Notes: generated by a model not told the origin, from the sequence alone. 64,000 nucleotides of DNA from Croceicoccus bisphenolivorans (GCF_001634625.1 NZ_LRSE01000006.1:193715-257714), one strand, 5' to 3'. Shown: positions 29,205 to 40,260, numbered from the stretch's first letter. Made by a program: numbers and translations.

Positions 29205-31247
29205 TTACTGGTCGAGGAAGCTGCGCATCTTGCGGCTCCGGCTCGGGTGCTTGAGTTTCCTCAGCGCCTTTGCCTCGATCTGGCGGATACGTTCGCGCGT
29301 AACGCTGAACTGCTGGCCGACTTCCTCCAGCGTGTGATCGGTATTCATGCCGATGCCGAAACGCATGCGGAGCACGCGCTCCTCACGCGGGGTAAGCGAG
29401 GCGAGGACGCGGGTGACCGTTTCCTTGAGGTTCGCTTGGATCGCGGCATCCACCGGAATGATCGCGTTCTTGTCCTCGATGAAATCGCCGAGGTGCGAAT
29501 CCTCCTCGTCACCGATCGGCGTTTCGAGGGAGATCGGTTCCTTGGCGATCTTCATCACCTTGCGAACCTTTTCGAGCGGCATCGACAGACGCTCTGCCAT
29601 TTCCTCGGGCGTGGGCTCGCGGCCCTGCTCGTGCAGGAACTGGCGCGAAGTGCGAACCAGCTTGTTGATCGTCTCGATCATGTGGACCGGGATACGGATC
29701 GTGCGCGCCTGGTCCGCGATCGAGCGGGTGATCGCCTGACGGATCCACCATGTCGCGTAAGTCGAGAACTTGTAGCCGCGGCGATACTCGAACTTGTCGA
29801 CCGCCTTCATCAGGCCGATGTTGCCTTCCTGGATCAGGTCCAGGAACTGCAGGCCGCGGTTCGTGTACTTCTTCGCGATGGAAATCACGAGACGCAGGTT
29901 CGCCTCGACCATTTCCTTCTTCGCGATACGGGCCTCGCGCTCCGCCTTCTGCACCATGTTCACGATGCGGCGGAATTCGTGCAGCGCCATGCCGGTCTGC
30001 GACGCGATGTCGGCGATCTCCGCACGGATCCGTTCGACAGCGTCGGCTTCCTTCTCGGCGAAGGCGGCCCATTTCTTGTCCTTCTTCGCAACAGTGGCCA
30101 GCCACGTGTCGTCGAGCTCGGAACCGACATATTCCTCAAGGAATTCGGCGCGCTTCACCTTGTGCCGTTCGGCAAGGCGCAGCATCTGGCCGCCAAGCGC
30201 GGTCAGGCGGCGGTTGAAGGCGTAGAGGTTGTCGACAAGGAACTCGATCTTCGTCGCGTGGAACTGCACCGATTCGACTTCGGCGGTCAGCTCTTCGCGC
30301 AGCGATTCGTACTTGTCTTCCTTTGACTTGGCGAAGTTCTCGCCCCGGCCCATCGCCTCGACGCGTTCTTCCTGCAGCTTCTCGAAGCTTCGAAAGAGCT
30401 TGGTGATGCGGGCAAAGCGTTCGAGGGCATCGGGCTTCAGCGCCGCTTCCATCTGGGCGAGCGAGAGGGTGTTGTCCTCATCGTCGTCGTCCTGCCGGCG
30501 GCGCGAGGAGCCTTCCTCGCCGTCTTCGCCGTCCTCGTTGTTTTCTTCTTCCTCGTCGTCGTCATCGTCCTCCTTGTAGGAGGGGCCGGCGGTCTCTTCA
30601 GAAATCTCGCCATCGCCTTCGTCGTCGTCGGTGAGGTTTTCGGGCGCGGGTTCCTTGGAAAGCATCGCGTCGAGATCGAGAATCTCGCGCAGCTGCATTT
30701 CTTCGTTGTTGAGCGCTTCGGACCACTGGATGATGGCGTGGAAGGTGATCGGGCTTTCGCAAAGGCCCATGATCATCATGTCGCGACCGGCCTCGATCCG
30801 CTTGGCGATGGCGATTTCGCCCTCGCGGCTCAGCAGTTCGACTGCGCCCATCTCGCGCAGGTACATGCGCACGGGATCGTCCGTGCGCTCGATCGTTTCC
30901 TTCTTCTTCGCAGGCGCCTTGTTCGCCGTGGCGCCGGAAGCAGGGCCGTCGTCGTCCGAGTTGTCGTCGTCGTCGCCGATCTCGTCGGGGCCGCCGTCCT
31001 CGTTGTCGCCGTCGCTTTCGGAATCGTCATCGCTTTCGACGATGTTGACGCCCATTTCGCTGATCGCGGCCATGATGTCCTCAATCTGCTCGGAAGACAT
31101 CTGGTCCTGCGGCAGGGCCTCGTTCAGTTCGTCATACGTGATGACGCCGCGCTTCTTCGCGCGGGCGATCAGTTTCTTGATGGAGGCTTCGTTGAGATCG
31201 ATCAGCGGAGCATCGCCGCTTTCGTTCTTTTCGCTCGTCGTCGCCAT
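29205..31247 (-). CDS. rpoD: RNA polymerase primary sigma factor (sigma-70)
   Basis: Housekeeping sigma factor, 680 residues. Region 1.1 is at the N terminus ([31 protein letters not shown]). Region 2 includes [20 protein letters not shown] (about 485-505, promoter melting and -10 recognition). Region 4.2 is at the C terminus ([30 protein letters not shown]). Two strongly acidic segments are unusual in density: one after region 1.1 (around residues 74-105, Asp/Glu/Ser/Gly) and one in the non-conserved region (about 205-255, runs of D and E). It follows dnaG and yqeY in the classical macromolecular-synthesis order. Confidence 0.97.
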   Translation of the reverse strand: MATTSEKNESGDAPLIDLNEASIKKLIARAKKRGVITYDELNEALPQDQMSSEQIEDIMAAISEMGVNIVESDDDSESDGDNEDGGPDEIGDDDDNSDDDGPASGATANKAPAKKKETIERTDDPVRMYLREMGAVELLSREGEIAIAKRIEAGRDMMIMGLCESPITFHAIIQWSEALNNEEMQLREILDLDAMLSKEPAPENLTDDDEGDGEISEETAGPSYKEDDDDDEEEENNEDGEDGEEGSSRRRQDDDDEDNTLSLAQMEAALKPDALERFARITKLFRSFEKLQEERVEAMGRGENFAKSKEDKYESLREELTAEVESVQFHATKIEFLVDNLYAFNRRLTALGGQMLRLAERHKVKRAEFLEEYVGSELDDTWLATVAKKDKKWAAFAEKEADAVERIRAEIADIASQTGMALHEFRRIVNMVQKAEREARIAKKEMVEANLRLVISIAKKYTNRGLQFLDLIQEGNIGLMKAVDKFEYRRGYKFSTYATWWIRQAITRSIADQARTIRIPVHMIETINKLVRTSRQFLHEQGREPTPEEMAERLSMPLEKVRKVMKIAKEPISLETPIGDEEDSHLGDFIEDKNAIIPVDAAIQANLKETVTRVLASLTPREERVLRMRFGIGMNTDHTLEEVGQQFSVTRERIRQIEAKALRKLKHPSRSRKMRSFLDQ

Positions 31248-31298
31248 ATGCCGTTCTGGTATCCCGTAATCCGTGTCGTCAGCCCGAAGATATGGTCT

Positions 31299-33176
31299 TC
31301 ACGTGGCCGACGCGTTCGCGCGCGTTGCCGCCATTTGCATGAGGCGGCGTTCAAATTCCAGCTTTCTCTTCAGCAAACGCTGCTGTTCTGCGTAAGCCCC
31401 TTCCGGATCTTCCGCAAAACGCGCCGTCGCCTCGGCCAATGCAATCTCGATCGCCGGCTTTTCAACCAGCAACTCGATCGCCTGAACCAGTTCTCGCGTG
31501 GCCTCGGGCTCGCCTGGTTGATCGGACAGAAAGGCAAATTTCATGCCGCCGATCGATTCCCTGTCGGGTAGGGCCAGACCACGTTCCTGCAATATGGCTG
31601 CAACATCGGTGGTTTCAAGCGGCTGCGAATCGATTTCAACCGCGAATTTGCGCGTTTCGGCCACTTCCAGCATCGCATCGAGCAGCAGGGCCTGTCCGCG
31701 ATCCTCCGGATGGAGGCCTGCAAGGCGTTCGCCTTCCTCTGCAATCGTCTTCGGGAAACGGGCAAGGCCGACAAGCAGGGCCGATATCATGCGGCTTCGC
31801 ACAGCAGCCGGCGTCAGCTGTCGCAACCGGTCTGACGGAGCGGTGAAGGTTGTCCGCTGGTCGAACCGTGCGCGGCCTTTCTGGAACGCGGGTTTTTCGC
31901 GTGGCGGGCGCGGCGGGAATGCGAAAGCGCCATAGCGATCGAGCAGTTCGCGGCGGTAGAGCGACCTGATGTCGGGGTTCTGTATCGTCTCGGTATGGTC
32001 GATCAGCCGCGCTTTCAGTCCCGCCTTGTCTTCCGGCGTGCGCAGGGGGAGGGCATCGCGCTCGAATCGCCAGATCGCATCGACCAGCGTTTCACCCTTC
32101 GACAGCAGCGCCGACATGGCCTGCGCCCCGTCACGGCGGATCAGGTCGTCGGGGTCCAGCCCTTCTGGCAGAGTGACGATCGACAGCGAATGTCCGGGTT
32201 TCAACATCGGCAATGCGCGGGCAATGGCCCGCAGCGCCGCGCGCTGGCCCGCCGAATCGCCATCGAAGCAGAGCACTGGGACCGGCACGAGCCGCCAGAT
32301 CAGTTCCAGCTGGTTCTCGGTCAGCGCAGTGCCCATCGGCGCGACCGCTTCGCCCATGCCCGCGCCGGCCAGCGCGATGACGTCCATGTAGCCTTCGACC
32401 ACCACGATCCTGTCCGACTGGCGCGAGGCAGCGGCGGCGCGGTGCAGGTTGTAGAGCGTGCGCCCCTTGTCGAAGACCGGCGAGTCCGGACTGTTCAGGT
32501 ATTTCGGCGCATTGGGAACATCCGCCAGAATACGCCCGCCGAATGCGATCACGCGTCCGCGCCGGTCTTGAATCGGCAGCATCAATCGGCCGCGGAACCG
32601 GTCGTAGGGGTCTTTCCCTTCGACATCGATCAGCAGGCCCGCCTCTATCAACATGGGCTTCGAAAAGCCTGACAGAGCTTTGGCAATGGCTCCGCGATCG
32701 TCGGGCGCATAGCCGAAGCCGAACTCGCGAATCGCTGCCGCCGATATGCCGCGCCTGTCCAGATAGGCGCGCGCCTGCGCCCCTGCGGGGGAGGCAAGGT
32801 TGTCAACGAACCATGCCTGCGCCGCCGCCATCACGTCGTGCAGCGATGCGCGCTGTTCCGCCGCCTTGGCCATGCGCGGATCGGGGGCGGGGACTTCCAT
32901 CCCGGCCTCTGCCGCCAGTTCCTTCACCGCGTCCATGAAGGGCATGCCCCGCTGATCGGTCATCCAGCGGATCGCATCGCCATGCGCGCCACAACCGAAG
33001 CAGTGGTAGAAGCCCTTTTCGTCGTTGACAGTGAAGCTGGGCGTCTTCTCGTTATGGAAGGGGCAACATGCCTTCCACTCCCGCCCCGTCTTGGTCAGGC
33101 GCGTGGTGCGGCCGATCACGCCCGAAAGCGTGATCCGGCTCCGCAGTTCGTCCAGCCATTGGGGTGAGAGCGCCAT
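31299..33176 (-). CDS. dnaG: DNA primase
   Basis: Synthesises RNA primers at the replication fork, 625 residues. The N-terminal CHC2 zinc motif has CxxH in ACCPFHNEKTPSF and CxxC in YHCFGCGAHGD. The TOPRIM catalytic core includes VVVEGYMDVIALAGAG (about 255-270) and CFDGDSAGQRAALRA. A C-terminal helicase-binding domain follows. It is the middle gene of the yqeY-dnaG-rpoD operon (13 nt after yqeY, 51 nt before rpoD). Confidence 0.96.
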   Translation of the reverse strand: MALSPQWLDELRSRITLSGVIGRTTRLTKTGREWKACCPFHNEKTPSFTVNDEKGFYHCFGCGAHGDAIRWMTDQRGMPFMDAVKELAAEAGMEVPAPDPRMAKAAEQRASLHDVMAAAQAWFVDNLASPAGAQARAYLDRRGISAAAIREFGFGYAPDDRGAIAKALSGFSKPMLIEAGLLIDVEGKDPYDRFRGRLMLPIQDRRGRVIAFGGRILADVPNAPKYLNSPDSPVFDKGRTLYNLHRAAAASRQSDRIVVVEGYMDVIALAGAGMGEAVAPMGTALTENQLELIWRLVPVPVLCFDGDSAGQRAALRAIARALPMLKPGHSLSIVTLPEGLDPDDLIRRDGAQAMSALLSKGETLVDAIWRFERDALPLRTPEDKAGLKARLIDHTETIQNPDIRSLYRRELLDRYGAFAFPPRPPREKPAFQKGRARFDQRTTFTAPSDRLRQLTPAAVRSRMISALLVGLARFPKTIAEEGERLAGLHPEDRGQALLLDAMLEVAETRKFAVEIDSQPLETTDVAAILQERGLALPDRESIGGMKFAFLSDQPGEPEATRELVQAIELLVEKPAIEIALAEATARFAEDPEGAYAEQQRLLKRKLEFERRLMQMAATRANASAT

Positions 33177-33188
33177 CGCTCTCTGGTA

Positions 33189-33641
33189 TTACGAAAGTGC
33201 CGCTTTGACGAGGCCGCTGGCCTTGCTCATGTCCAGCTGTGTGCCGTGGCGCGCTTTCAGCTCGGCCATGACCTTGCCCATGTCCTGCATACCCTCGGCG
33301 CCCAGTTCCGCCTTGATTGCCTGAATCGCGGCCGTGGTATCCTCCTCGCTCATCTGCTGGGGGAGGAATTCCTCGATCACGATCATCTCGGCTTCTTCGG
33401 CGGCGGCCAGTTCCTCGCGCCCGCCCTGCCGGTACATGTCGATCGATTCGCGGCGCTGCTTGACCATCTTCTGCAGCACTTCGATCACCATCGCGTCATC
33501 GTCGACCGGCTTGTCGGAGGTGCGCAGTTCGATGTCGCGATCCTTGATCTTGGCAAGGATCAGGCGAACGGCGGCAAGCCGTTCCTTGTCCTTCTCCTTC
33601 ATGGCGCTGATTTGTGCTGCCTTGAGGTCGTCGCGAAGCAT
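33189..33641 (-). CDS. GatB/YqeY domain protein
   Basis: 150-residue helical protein of the YqeY family, related to the C-terminal tRNA-binding tail of GatB. It starts MLRDDLKAAQISAMKEKDKERLAAVRLILAKIKDRDIELR and ends with the conserved GxxDMGKVMAELKARHGTQLDMSKASGLVKAAL. Possible tRNA-dependent amidotransferase accessory role; the function of the free domain is not firmly known. First gene before dnaG; divergent from carA. Confidence 0.91.
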   Translation of the reverse strand: MLRDDLKAAQISAMKEKDKERLAAVRLILAKIKDRDIELRTSDKPVDDDAMVIEVLQKMVKQRRESIDMYRQGGREELAAAEEAEMIVIEEFLPQQMSEEDTTAAIQAIKAELGAEGMQDMGKVMAELKARHGTQLDMSKASGLVKAALS

Positions 33642-33790
33642 TTTCTGTTCTTTCTGATCGAATCCGGTGGATGCGCGGCCCTTAGCGAAAAGAAACCTGC
33701 CCGGCCACCTTGACGCTGCACCCGCACACCTCTAGCGACCGAGCCTTAGCACGCATCGCTGGAAATTTAAGATAACGGAGCGCCTATTCC

Positions 33791-34975
33791 ATGGCCGACG
33801 CCGCCCCTTCGCACGCGCCTAAACCTAAAGACGCAACCGCCGTCATCGTCTTTGCCGACGGCCATGTCGCATGGGGACGCGGCTTTGGCGCCGTGGGTGA
33901 AGCCGTGGGCGAACTCTGCTTCAACACCTCGATGACCGGATATCAGGAAGTGATGACCGACCCGTCCTACGCGGGCCAGTTCGTCTGCTTCACTTTCCCG
34001 CATATCGGCAACGTCGGCACGAATCCCGAAGACGTGGAGGGCCTGTGCGATTCGGCACTGGGCTGCGTTGTTCGCGAGGACGTGACCGACCCGTCGAACT
34101 TCCGCGCCATGGGCGATCTGCCACAGTGGATGGCGGAAAAGGGGAAGATCGGCATCGCGGGTCTGGATACCCGCGCGCTGACCCGCCGCATCCGCATCCT
34201 CGGCGCGCCGAACGTGGTGATCGCGCATAACCCCGAAGGCAACTTCGACCTGAAGGCGCTGCACGCCAAGGCAGAGCAGTGGCCGGGGCTGGAAGGAATG
34301 GACCTTGCCAAGACGGTCGCACGTTCCTGCCATCAGGACTGGACCGGCGGGCACTGGACGCTGGGCGAGGGCTACGACCAGCCGGGCGCAGAAGGCCGCC
34401 CGCACGTCGTGGCGATGGACTTCGGTGCGAAGGACAACATTTTCCGCAACCTCGTGAAGGCGGGCGCGAAAGTCACCGTGGTTCCGGCCGAAGCCGGTTA
34501 CGACGACATCATGGCGCTGAAGCCCGATGGCGTGTTCCTGTCGAACGGCCCCGGCGATCCGGCGGCGACGGGCGTTTACGCGGTTCCGGTGATCAAGCGC
34601 CTTCTGGATGCAGACGTGCCGCTGTTCGGCATCTGCCTCGGCCACCAGATGCTGGCGCTGGCCGCCGGTGCAAAGACCGCCAAGATGTTCCAGGGCCACC
34701 GCGGCGCGAACCACCCGGTCCAGCGCGTCGGCGGCGTCTGGGGCGAAACCGAAGGACTGGTCGAGATCACCAGCATGAACCATGGCTTCGCGGTGGACGG
34801 CGACACGCTACCCGACAATGTGATCGAGACGCACAAGTCGCTGTTCGACGGCACCAACTGCGGCATCGCGATTCTGGGCAAGAAGGCGTTCGGCGTTCAG
34901 TATCACCCCGAAGCTTCGCCGGGACCTCAGGACAGTTTTTACCTGTTCGAGAAGTTCGTGGGTGAGTTGGGGTGA
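33791..34975 (+). CDS. carA: Carbamoyl-phosphate synthase small subunit
   Basis: Glutamine amidotransferase subunit, 394 residues; releases ammonia for CarB in arginine and pyrimidine synthesis. The N-terminal CPSase domain has TSMTGYQEVMTDPSYAGQ. The class I GATase domain has the catalytic Cys in FGICLGHQMLALA (about residue 280) and the His/Glu pair in QYHPEASPGPQD (about 365). Its stop overlaps a small ORF (GTGA) that separates it from carB. Confidence 0.96.
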   Translation: MADAAPSHAPKPKDATAVIVFADGHVAWGRGFGAVGEAVGELCFNTSMTGYQEVMTDPSYAGQFVCFTFPHIGNVGTNPEDVEGLCDSALGCVVREDVTDPSNFRAMGDLPQWMAEKGKIGIAGLDTRALTRRIRILGAPNVVIAHNPEGNFDLKALHAKAEQWPGLEGMDLAKTVARSCHQDWTGGHWTLGEGYDQPGAEGRPHVVAMDFGAKDNIFRNLVKAGAKVTVVPAEAGYDDIMALKPDGVFLSNGPGDPAATGVYAVPVIKRLLDADVPLFGICLGHQMLALAAGAKTAKMFQGHRGANHPVQRVGGVWGETEGLVEITSMNHGFAVDGDTLPDNVIETHKSLFDGTNCGIAILGKKAFGVQYHPEASPGPQDSFYLFEKFVGELG

Positions 34976-35343
34976 ATCGCTCGCGACTGATCTGGTTTGC
35001 GGCGGGAGCAGGGACCAGTGCAGTCGTGAGTCTGGTGGTGGCGTCGTTGGAGGAGGAGGCTGAGACGGAAAAGCCCTATCTCAGCATCTCCGAGCGAGGC
35101 CATTATCCCGACGAAGTTTATGAAGATGTCGCTGGAACTACGAGTGCCAACTTGTTGCGCAGATGTGGAGCCAAGACTTTCTACGTGAAGACCTCAAACG
35201 GTGTTGATCAGTTGCCATATTCGCTGATCCGCATCGACAAAGAGAATAATATGGCCATCCATTGTGTGCTCGAAAGAGCAAGCGAAGAAGGCCATCCGAT
35301 CCATATTCAAATGATAACGGACCGCCATGCCCAAACGCACTGA
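34972..35343 (+). CDS. Hypothetical protein inserted between carA and carB
   Basis: 123-residue protein of unknown function. The N terminus has a short hydrophobic segment ([21 protein letters not shown], residues 6-26) resembling an uncleaved signal anchor, followed by an acidic soluble part with [20 protein letters not shown] start in a 4-nt overlap with the carA stop; the 3' end overlaps the carB start by 17 nt. GC content looks clearly lower than in carA or carB, suggesting later acquisition. If translated it would sit in the envelope. No recognised domain. Confidence 0.65.
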   Translation: MNRSRLIWFAAGAGTSAVVSLVVASLEEEAETEKPYLSISERGHYPDEVYEDVAGTTSANLLRRCGAKTFYVKTSNGVDQLPYSLIRIDKENNMAIHCVLERASEEGHPIHIQMITDRHAQTH

Positions 35344-38300
35344 CATCTCGTCCATCCTCATCATCGGCGCAGGCCCGATCATTATCGGTCAGGCGTGCGA
35401 GTTCGATTATTCGGGCACGCAGGCGGTCAAGGCGCTGAAGGAAGAGGGTTACCGGGTCATCCTGGTGAACTCCAACCCCGCCACGATCATGACCGATCCG
35501 GAAATGGCCGACGCGACTTATGTCGAGCCGATCACCCCCGAATTCGTCGAGCGTGTGATCGCCAAGGAACGCCCCGATGCCCTGCTGCCCACGATGGGCG
35601 GACAGACCGCATTGAACACCGCGCTCAAGCTTTTCGAGAACGGAACGCTCGACAAGTACGGCGTGAAGATGATCGGCGCGGATGCCGATGCCATCGACAA
35701 GGCCGAAAACCGCCAGCGGTTCCGCAAGGCGATGGACGCGATCGGGCTGGAATCGGCACGCTCGGGCGTTGCCAATACGGTCGAGGAAGCCTTTGCCGTC
35801 CTTGAACACACGGGTTTGCCCTCGATCATCCGTCCGTCCTTCACGCTGGGCGGAACGGGCGGCGGCATCGCCTATAACAAGGCCGAGTTCGAGAAGATCG
35901 TCCGCGAAGGTCTCGATGCCAGCCCGACCACCGAAGTCCTCATCGAGGAATCGCTGTTGGGGTGGAAAGAGTACGAGATGGAAGTCGTCCGCGACCGCAA
36001 GGACAACTGCATCATCATCTGCTCGATCGAGAACGTGGACCCGATGGGCGTCCACACCGGCGATTCCATCACTGTCGCGCCAGCCCTGACGCTGACGGAC
36101 AAGGAATACCAGATCATGCGCACCGCGTCGCTGAACGTCCTGCGCGAAATCGGCGTGGAAACAGGCGGTTCGAACGTACAGTTCGCAGTGAATCCCGCCG
36201 ATGGCCGCCTGATCGTGATCGAGATGAACCCGCGCGTTTCGCGTTCCTCGGCGCTGGCATCGAAGGCAACCGGCTTCCCCATCGCGCGCGTCGCGGCAAA
36301 GCTGGCCGTGGGCTACACGCTGGACGAGATCACGAACGAGATCACCGGCGCGACGCCTGCCAGCTTCGAACCGACGATCGACTATGTCGTCACGAAAATC
36401 CCGCGCTTCGCGTTCGAGAAGTTCAAGGGCAGCCAGAACAAGCTGTCGACCGCGATGAAGTCGGTTGGCGAAGTTATGGCCATCGGCCGCAACATGAAGG
36501 AATCGCTGCAGAAGGCGCTGCGCGGTCTGGAAACGGGCCTCGACGGGTTCAACCGCGTGGAAGAGCTGGAGGGCGCGTCGAAGGACGTGCTGACCGCGCG
36601 TCTGTCCGAACGCACGCCCGAACGGCTGCTGATCGTGGCGCAGGCCTTCCGGGAAGGCATGACGCAGGACGAGATCCACGCAGTCACGCAGTACGATCCG
36701 TGGTTCCTGACCCATATCCGCCAGATCATCGAGGAAGAGGCCCGTATCGTCGAAAACGGCGTCCCCGGCGATGCCGAGGGTCTGCGCCGCCTGAAGGCTA
36801 TGGGCTTTTCCGACAAGCGCCTTGCCACGCTGGCCGTCCGTTCGATCGGCGTTGCCGGCGGCATGGGCGAAACGCAGGCGAAGCGTTCGGGCCTGCTGCA
36901 CGATGCGCTGAAGGCGATGGCCGGCGGCACCTCGGAAGAGGAAATCCGCAAGCTGCGCCACAAGCTGGGCGTGCGCCCTGTCTTCAAGCGCATCGACAGC
37001 TGCGCCGCCGAGTTCGAGGCGATCACGCCCTACATGTACTCGACCTACGAAGCCCCGCTGTTCGGTGAGGCGGAGAACGAGGCCGATCCTTCCTCTCGGA
37101 ACAAGGTCGTCATCCTTGGCGGCGGCCCGAACCGCATCGGGCAGGGGATCGAGTTCGACTACTGCTGCTGCCACGCGTGCTTCGCGCTGGAAGATGCAGG
37201 GTTCGAGACCATCATGATCAACTGCAACCCCGAAACCGTGTCGACCGACTATGACACTTCGGACCGCCTCTATTTCGAACCGCTGACCGCAGAAGATGTG
37301 CTGGAAATCCTTGCCGTCGAAATGTCGAACGGCACGCTGGCCGGTGTCATCGTCCAGTTCGGCGGGCAGACCCCGCTGAAGCTGGCGGCAGATCTTGAAA
37401 AGGCGGGCATCCCGATCCTCGGCACCTCGCCCGACGCGATCGACCTTGCCGAAGACCGCGAACGCTTTGCCAAGCTGGTCAACAAGCTCGGCCTCAAGCA
37501 GCCCGCCAACGGCATCGCCCGCAGCCAGGAAGAAGCCCGCGGCATCGCGGCGCAGATCGGCTATCCGGTCCTGATCCGCCCGTCCTACGTCCTTGGCGGC
37601 CGCGCGATGGAGATCGTGGACAGCGAAGCGCAGCTTGACGAGTACATGGCAACTGCCGTGCGCGTTTCGGGCGATAGCCCGGTGCTGATCGACCAGTACT
37701 TGCGCGATGCCGTGGAATGCGACGTCGACGCCCTTTGCGATGGCACCGATGTGGTCGTCGCCGGCGTCATGCAGCACATCGAGGAAGCGGGCGTGCACTC
37801 GGGCGACAGCGCCTGCACCCTTCCGCCCTACAGCCTCTCCGACGACATCATCGCGGAAATGGAGCGTCAGGCCGATGCTCTTGCCCGCGCGCTGAAGGTC
37901 GTGGGCCTCATGAACATCCAGTTCGCAATCAAGGATGGCGAGGTTTATCTCATTGAGGTGAACCCGCGTGCATCGCGCACCGTGCCGTTCGTCGCCAAGG
38001 CAATCGGCGATCCGATCGCCAAGATCGCCGCGCGCGTCATGGCGGGCGAGAAGCTTGCCGACCTGCCGAAGATCAAGCGCAAGGTCGACCATATCGCGGT
38101 CAAGGAAGCCGTCTTCCCGTTCAGCCGCTTCCCCGGCACGGACCCCGTCCTCAGCCCCGAAATGAAGTCCACTGGCGAAGTCATGGGTATCGACACCGAC
38201 TTCACCGCCGCCTTCATCAAGAGCCAGCTGGGCGCGGGCGCGCTTCTGCCCGAAGGGGGCGTACTGTTCGTTTCGGTGAAGGACAGCGACAAGGATCACA

Positions 38301-38650
38301 TCCTGCCTGCGGTGAAGAAGCTGGAAGCCAACGGCTTTGCCATCATCGCGACCGGCGGGACCCAGAAGTTCCTTGCTGACAACGGCGTCAACGTCGAACG
38401 TGTGAACAAGGTTGCCGAAGGGCGCCCGCATATCGTGGACCGGATCATCGATGGCGATGTCTCGCTGATCTTCAACACGACAGAGGGGTGGCAGTCGCTG
38501 AAGGACTCCGCATCGATCCGCCAGGCCGCTCTGGAAGCAAAGGTCGCGATCTACACGACCGCTGCCGCAGCAGTGGTCGCGGCAGACGCGATTGTGGCGC
38601 AACGCGGCGGCACGCTTGAAGTACGCTCGCTTCAATCCTATTATGGCTGA
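35327..38650 (+). CDS. carB: Carbamoyl-phosphate synthase large subunit
   Basis: 1107-residue synthetase joining ammonia, bicarbonate and 2 ATP. Two homologous ATP-grasp halves begin [18 protein letters not shown] (N half) and [20 protein letters not shown] (C half, about residue 600). The [16 protein letters not shown] and [16 protein letters not shown] motifs mark the ATP sites. The C-terminal allosteric MGS-like domain is about 955-1107 ([14 protein letters not shown]). The start overlaps the preceding small ORF. Confidence 0.97.
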   Translation: MPKRTDISSILIIGAGPIIIGQACEFDYSGTQAVKALKEEGYRVILVNSNPATIMTDPEMADATYVEPITPEFVERVIAKERPDALLPTMGGQTALNTALKLFENGTLDKYGVKMIGADADAIDKAENRQRFRKAMDAIGLESARSGVANTVEEAFAVLEHTGLPSIIRPSFTLGGTGGGIAYNKAEFEKIVREGLDASPTTEVLIEESLLGWKEYEMEVVRDRKDNCIIICSIENVDPMGVHTGDSITVAPALTLTDKEYQIMRTASLNVLREIGVETGGSNVQFAVNPADGRLIVIEMNPRVSRSSALASKATGFPIARVAAKLAVGYTLDEITNEITGATPASFEPTIDYVVTKIPRFAFEKFKGSQNKLSTAMKSVGEVMAIGRNMKESLQKALRGLETGLDGFNRVEELEGASKDVLTARLSERTPERLLIVAQAFREGMTQDEIHAVTQYDPWFLTHIRQIIEEEARIVENGVPGDAEGLRRLKAMGFSDKRLATLAVRSIGVAGGMGETQAKRSGLLHDALKAMAGGTSEEEIRKLRHKLGVRPVFKRIDSCAAEFEAITPYMYSTYEAPLFGEAENEADPSSRNKVVILGGGPNRIGQGIEFDYCCCHACFALEDAGFETIMINCNPETVSTDYDTSDRLYFEPLTAEDVLEILAVEMSNGTLAGVIVQFGGQTPLKLAADLEKAGIPILGTSPDAIDLAEDRERFAKLVNKLGLKQPANGIARSQEEARGIAAQIGYPVLIRPSYVLGGRAMEIVDSEAQLDEYMATAVRVSGDSPVLIDQYLRDAVECDVDALCDGTDVVVAGVMQHIEEAGVHSGDSACTLPPYSLSDDIIAEMERQADALARALKVVGLMNIQFAIKDGEVYLIEVNPRASRTVPFVAKAIGDPIAKIAARVMAGEKLADLPKIKRKVDHIAVKEAVFPFSRFPGTDPVLSPEMKSTGEVMGIDTDFTAAFIKSQLGAGALLPEGGVLFVSVKDSDKDHILPAVKKLEANGFAIIATGGTQKFLADNGVNVERVNKVAEGRPHIVDRIIDGDVSLIFNTTEGWQSLKDSASIRQAALEAKVAIYTTAAAAVVAADAIVAQRGGTLEVRSLQSYYG

Positions 38651-38761
38651 CTGATCGCTTTTCCCTAAAGTTCAGGATTGCCGGTCGCTCCCTGCCGCAG
38701 GGCAGGGGCGAACAGGCTCCCTGTCCCGGGGAAGGGCCCAACGCGTAGAACAAGGAAGACC

Positions 38762-39238
38762 ATGGCGAGTATCGAAAAAGTCCCGATGCTGGCCGAAGGC
38801 TACGAGAAGCTGACGGCCGATCTCAAGACTTTGCGTGCGGAACGTCCCAAGGTGGTAGACGCGATCGAAGAGGCGCGCGCACATGGCGACCTTTCCGAAA
38901 ATGCGGAGTATCATGCCGCCAAGGAACGGCAGGGCCAGATCGAGGCGCAAATCGCCGAGCTGGAAGACAAGATCAGCCGTGCGCAGATCATCGATCCGGC
39001 GTCGCTTTCTGGCGACAAGATCGTGTTCGGAGCGACGGTCACCCTGCTTGACGAGGATGACAAGCCGGTAACCTACCAGATCGTCGGCCAGACCGAGGCT
39101 GACGCCAAGAAGGGCCGGATCAGTTATTCCAGCCCGTTGGCACGCGCATTGATCAGCAAGAAGGTGGGCGACGAGATCGAGGTGACGGTCCCTGCGGGCG
39201 ACAAGTTCTATCTGGTCGAAAAGATCCAGTTCATCTGA
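38762..39238 (+). CDS. greA: Transcription elongation factor GreA
   Basis: 158-residue secondary-channel factor that stimulates transcript cleavage in arrested RNA polymerase. The N-terminal coiled coil ([46 protein letters not shown]) contains the conserved acidic tip. The C-terminal FKBP-like domain includes [26 protein letters not shown]. Start supported by AAGGAAG. Located after carB, with its own terminator. Confidence 0.96.
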   Translation: MASIEKVPMLAEGYEKLTADLKTLRAERPKVVDAIEEARAHGDLSENAEYHAAKERQGQIEAQIAELEDKISRAQIIDPASLSGDKIVFGATVTLLDEDDKPVTYQIVGQTEADAKKGRISYSSPLARALISKKVGDEIEVTVPAGDKFYLVEKIQFI

Positions 39239-39266
39239 GGCGGGACATTCCCGATCCCGGAAAAAG

Positions 39267-39300
39267 AAAACCCCGCCAGGCACGTGCCTCGCGGGGTTTT
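39267..39300 (+). terminator. Rho-independent terminator after greA
   Basis: AAAACCCCGC / GCGGGGTTTT stem, 10 bp, enclosing a further AGGCAC-GTGCCT palindrome, followed by TTTTTCG. Strong in the plus direction; A-rich upstream flank allows use from the other side too. Confidence 0.92.
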
Positions 39301-39340
39301 TCGTGGCCTGATTACCATCGGGCCTGTTCGCCTTCGGACC

Positions 39341-39568
39341 TTATTCGCCGTCGGGCAGGTCCGGCTGCAGCAGCTTGTGCAGGTGGACGATGACGTATTT
39401 CATTTCGGCATCGTCAACCGTGCGCTGGGCGTTTGAACGCCACGCTTCTTCCGCGCTGGCAAAGTCGGGAAAGACGCCGACGAGGTGAACCGATGGCAGA
39501 TCGGCGAATTCGAGCGAGCGCGGGTCGGTAACCCGGCCACCCATCACAAGATGCAACTTCTGCGTCAT
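39341..39568 (-). CDS. DUF4170 family protein
   Basis: 75-residue soluble protein, MTQKLHLVMGGRVTDPRSLEFADLPSVHLVGVFPDFASAEEAWR, ending AEMKYVIVHLHKLLQPD, which matches the small DUF4170 family found in alphaproteobacteria. Function unknown. Start taken at MTQKL; an ATG five codons upstream is possible. It follows a terminator on its 5' side, so it is transcribed alone. Confidence 0.8.
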   Translation of the reverse strand: MTQKLHLVMGGRVTDPRSLEFADLPSVHLVGVFPDFASAEEAWRSNAQRTVDDAEMKYVIVHLHKLLQPDLPDGE

Positions 39569-39648
39569 GAGAAGGGGTTCCATGTCCAGTGGAGGGAGAA
39601 AGACTGCTCCGTCATTGAAGCTTGTCTTACGAACCCTCTAAACAAAAA

Positions 39649-39679
39649 TCGATCCGGTGCAAGGGATGCGCCGGATCGA
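39649..39679 (-). terminator. Terminator of the yqj-like operon
   Basis: On the minus strand TCGATCCGG / CCGGATCGA forms a 9-bp stem with a 13-nt loop, followed by TTTTTGTTT. It lies 27 nt after the stop of the last yqj-like gene. Confidence 0.9.
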
Positions 39680-39705
39680 CTTTCGTCTGTATCGGGATGT
39701 GGGCG

Positions 39706-40260
39706 TTATCGTTTGAGCTTGCCGGCCAGCGACTGTGCCTGTGACGCGGTGGCTTCACTGGCGCGTTTCACGCTTTCCAGAACGGTGGCCCCGGTCTCTG
39801 CCGCGCTACCGGCAAGGCTCTCACCGGCGGAAGCGAAGCTTTCACCGATTTCGCCCAGCTTTTCTTGACTGGACTGCGCCGCTTCCTCGGCCATGGTCAG
39901 CATGCGCGAACCATACGTGGCGGCAAGTTCTGCCGCGAGACCACCCAACGCAATAGCCCCGCCGCGAAGCTTGCGGCCCGGCCGTCCGGGCAGTGCAAAG
40001 GCGATTGCCGCTCCGGCCACGATTGCGCCAGTTATGGCAAGGGCAGGATGGTCCTTCACAAACTGGGTTGCGTTGTTCGCCGCCGCCTTGGCCTGCTCTC
40101 CGGCCTTGGCGCGGGCAGGGGCCGTGCGTTCGGCAATGCGCGCCTGAGCGGCTTTCACGCGGTCCGAAATGCTCTGGCTTTCGGGTTCGGGACGGGTTGC
40201 ATCGATAGCAAGCGGTACAGCCGGCGTGTCGTTTGCGCGGGTGGGTTCGATGTCGGTCAC
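39706..40260 (-). CDS. Membrane-anchored Ala-rich stress-type protein
   Basis: 184 residues. The acidic, Pro-rich N terminus (1-30) leads into an Ala/Lys/Glu amphipathic helix (SDRVKAAQARIAERTAPARAKAGEQAKAAANNATQFVKDH). A hydrophobic segment with Gly (ALAITGAIVAGAAIAFALPG, about 74-93) and a long amphipathic Ser/Ala/Glu C-terminal helix follow. The pattern resembles DUF883/apolipoprotein-like membrane-associated proteins. Last of four leftward genes with the yqjD/yqjE-like pair. No enzymatic motif. Confidence 0.75.
   Translation of the reverse strand: MTDIEPTRANDTPAVPLAIDATRPEPESQSISDRVKAAQARIAERTAPARAKAGEQAKAAANNATQFVKDHPALAITGAIVAGAAIAFALPGRPGRKLRGGAIALGGLAAELAATYGSRMLTMAEEAAQSSQEKLGEIGESFASAGESLAGSAAETGATVLESVKRASEATASQAQSLAGKLKR

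Noticed and set aside
35138-38635. 1165-codon open frame antisense to carB
   Set aside because: Typical high-GC shadow of a strongly coding opposite strand; carB is complete with all motifs, and the antisense translation is Arg/His/Asp-rich without domains or ribosome site.
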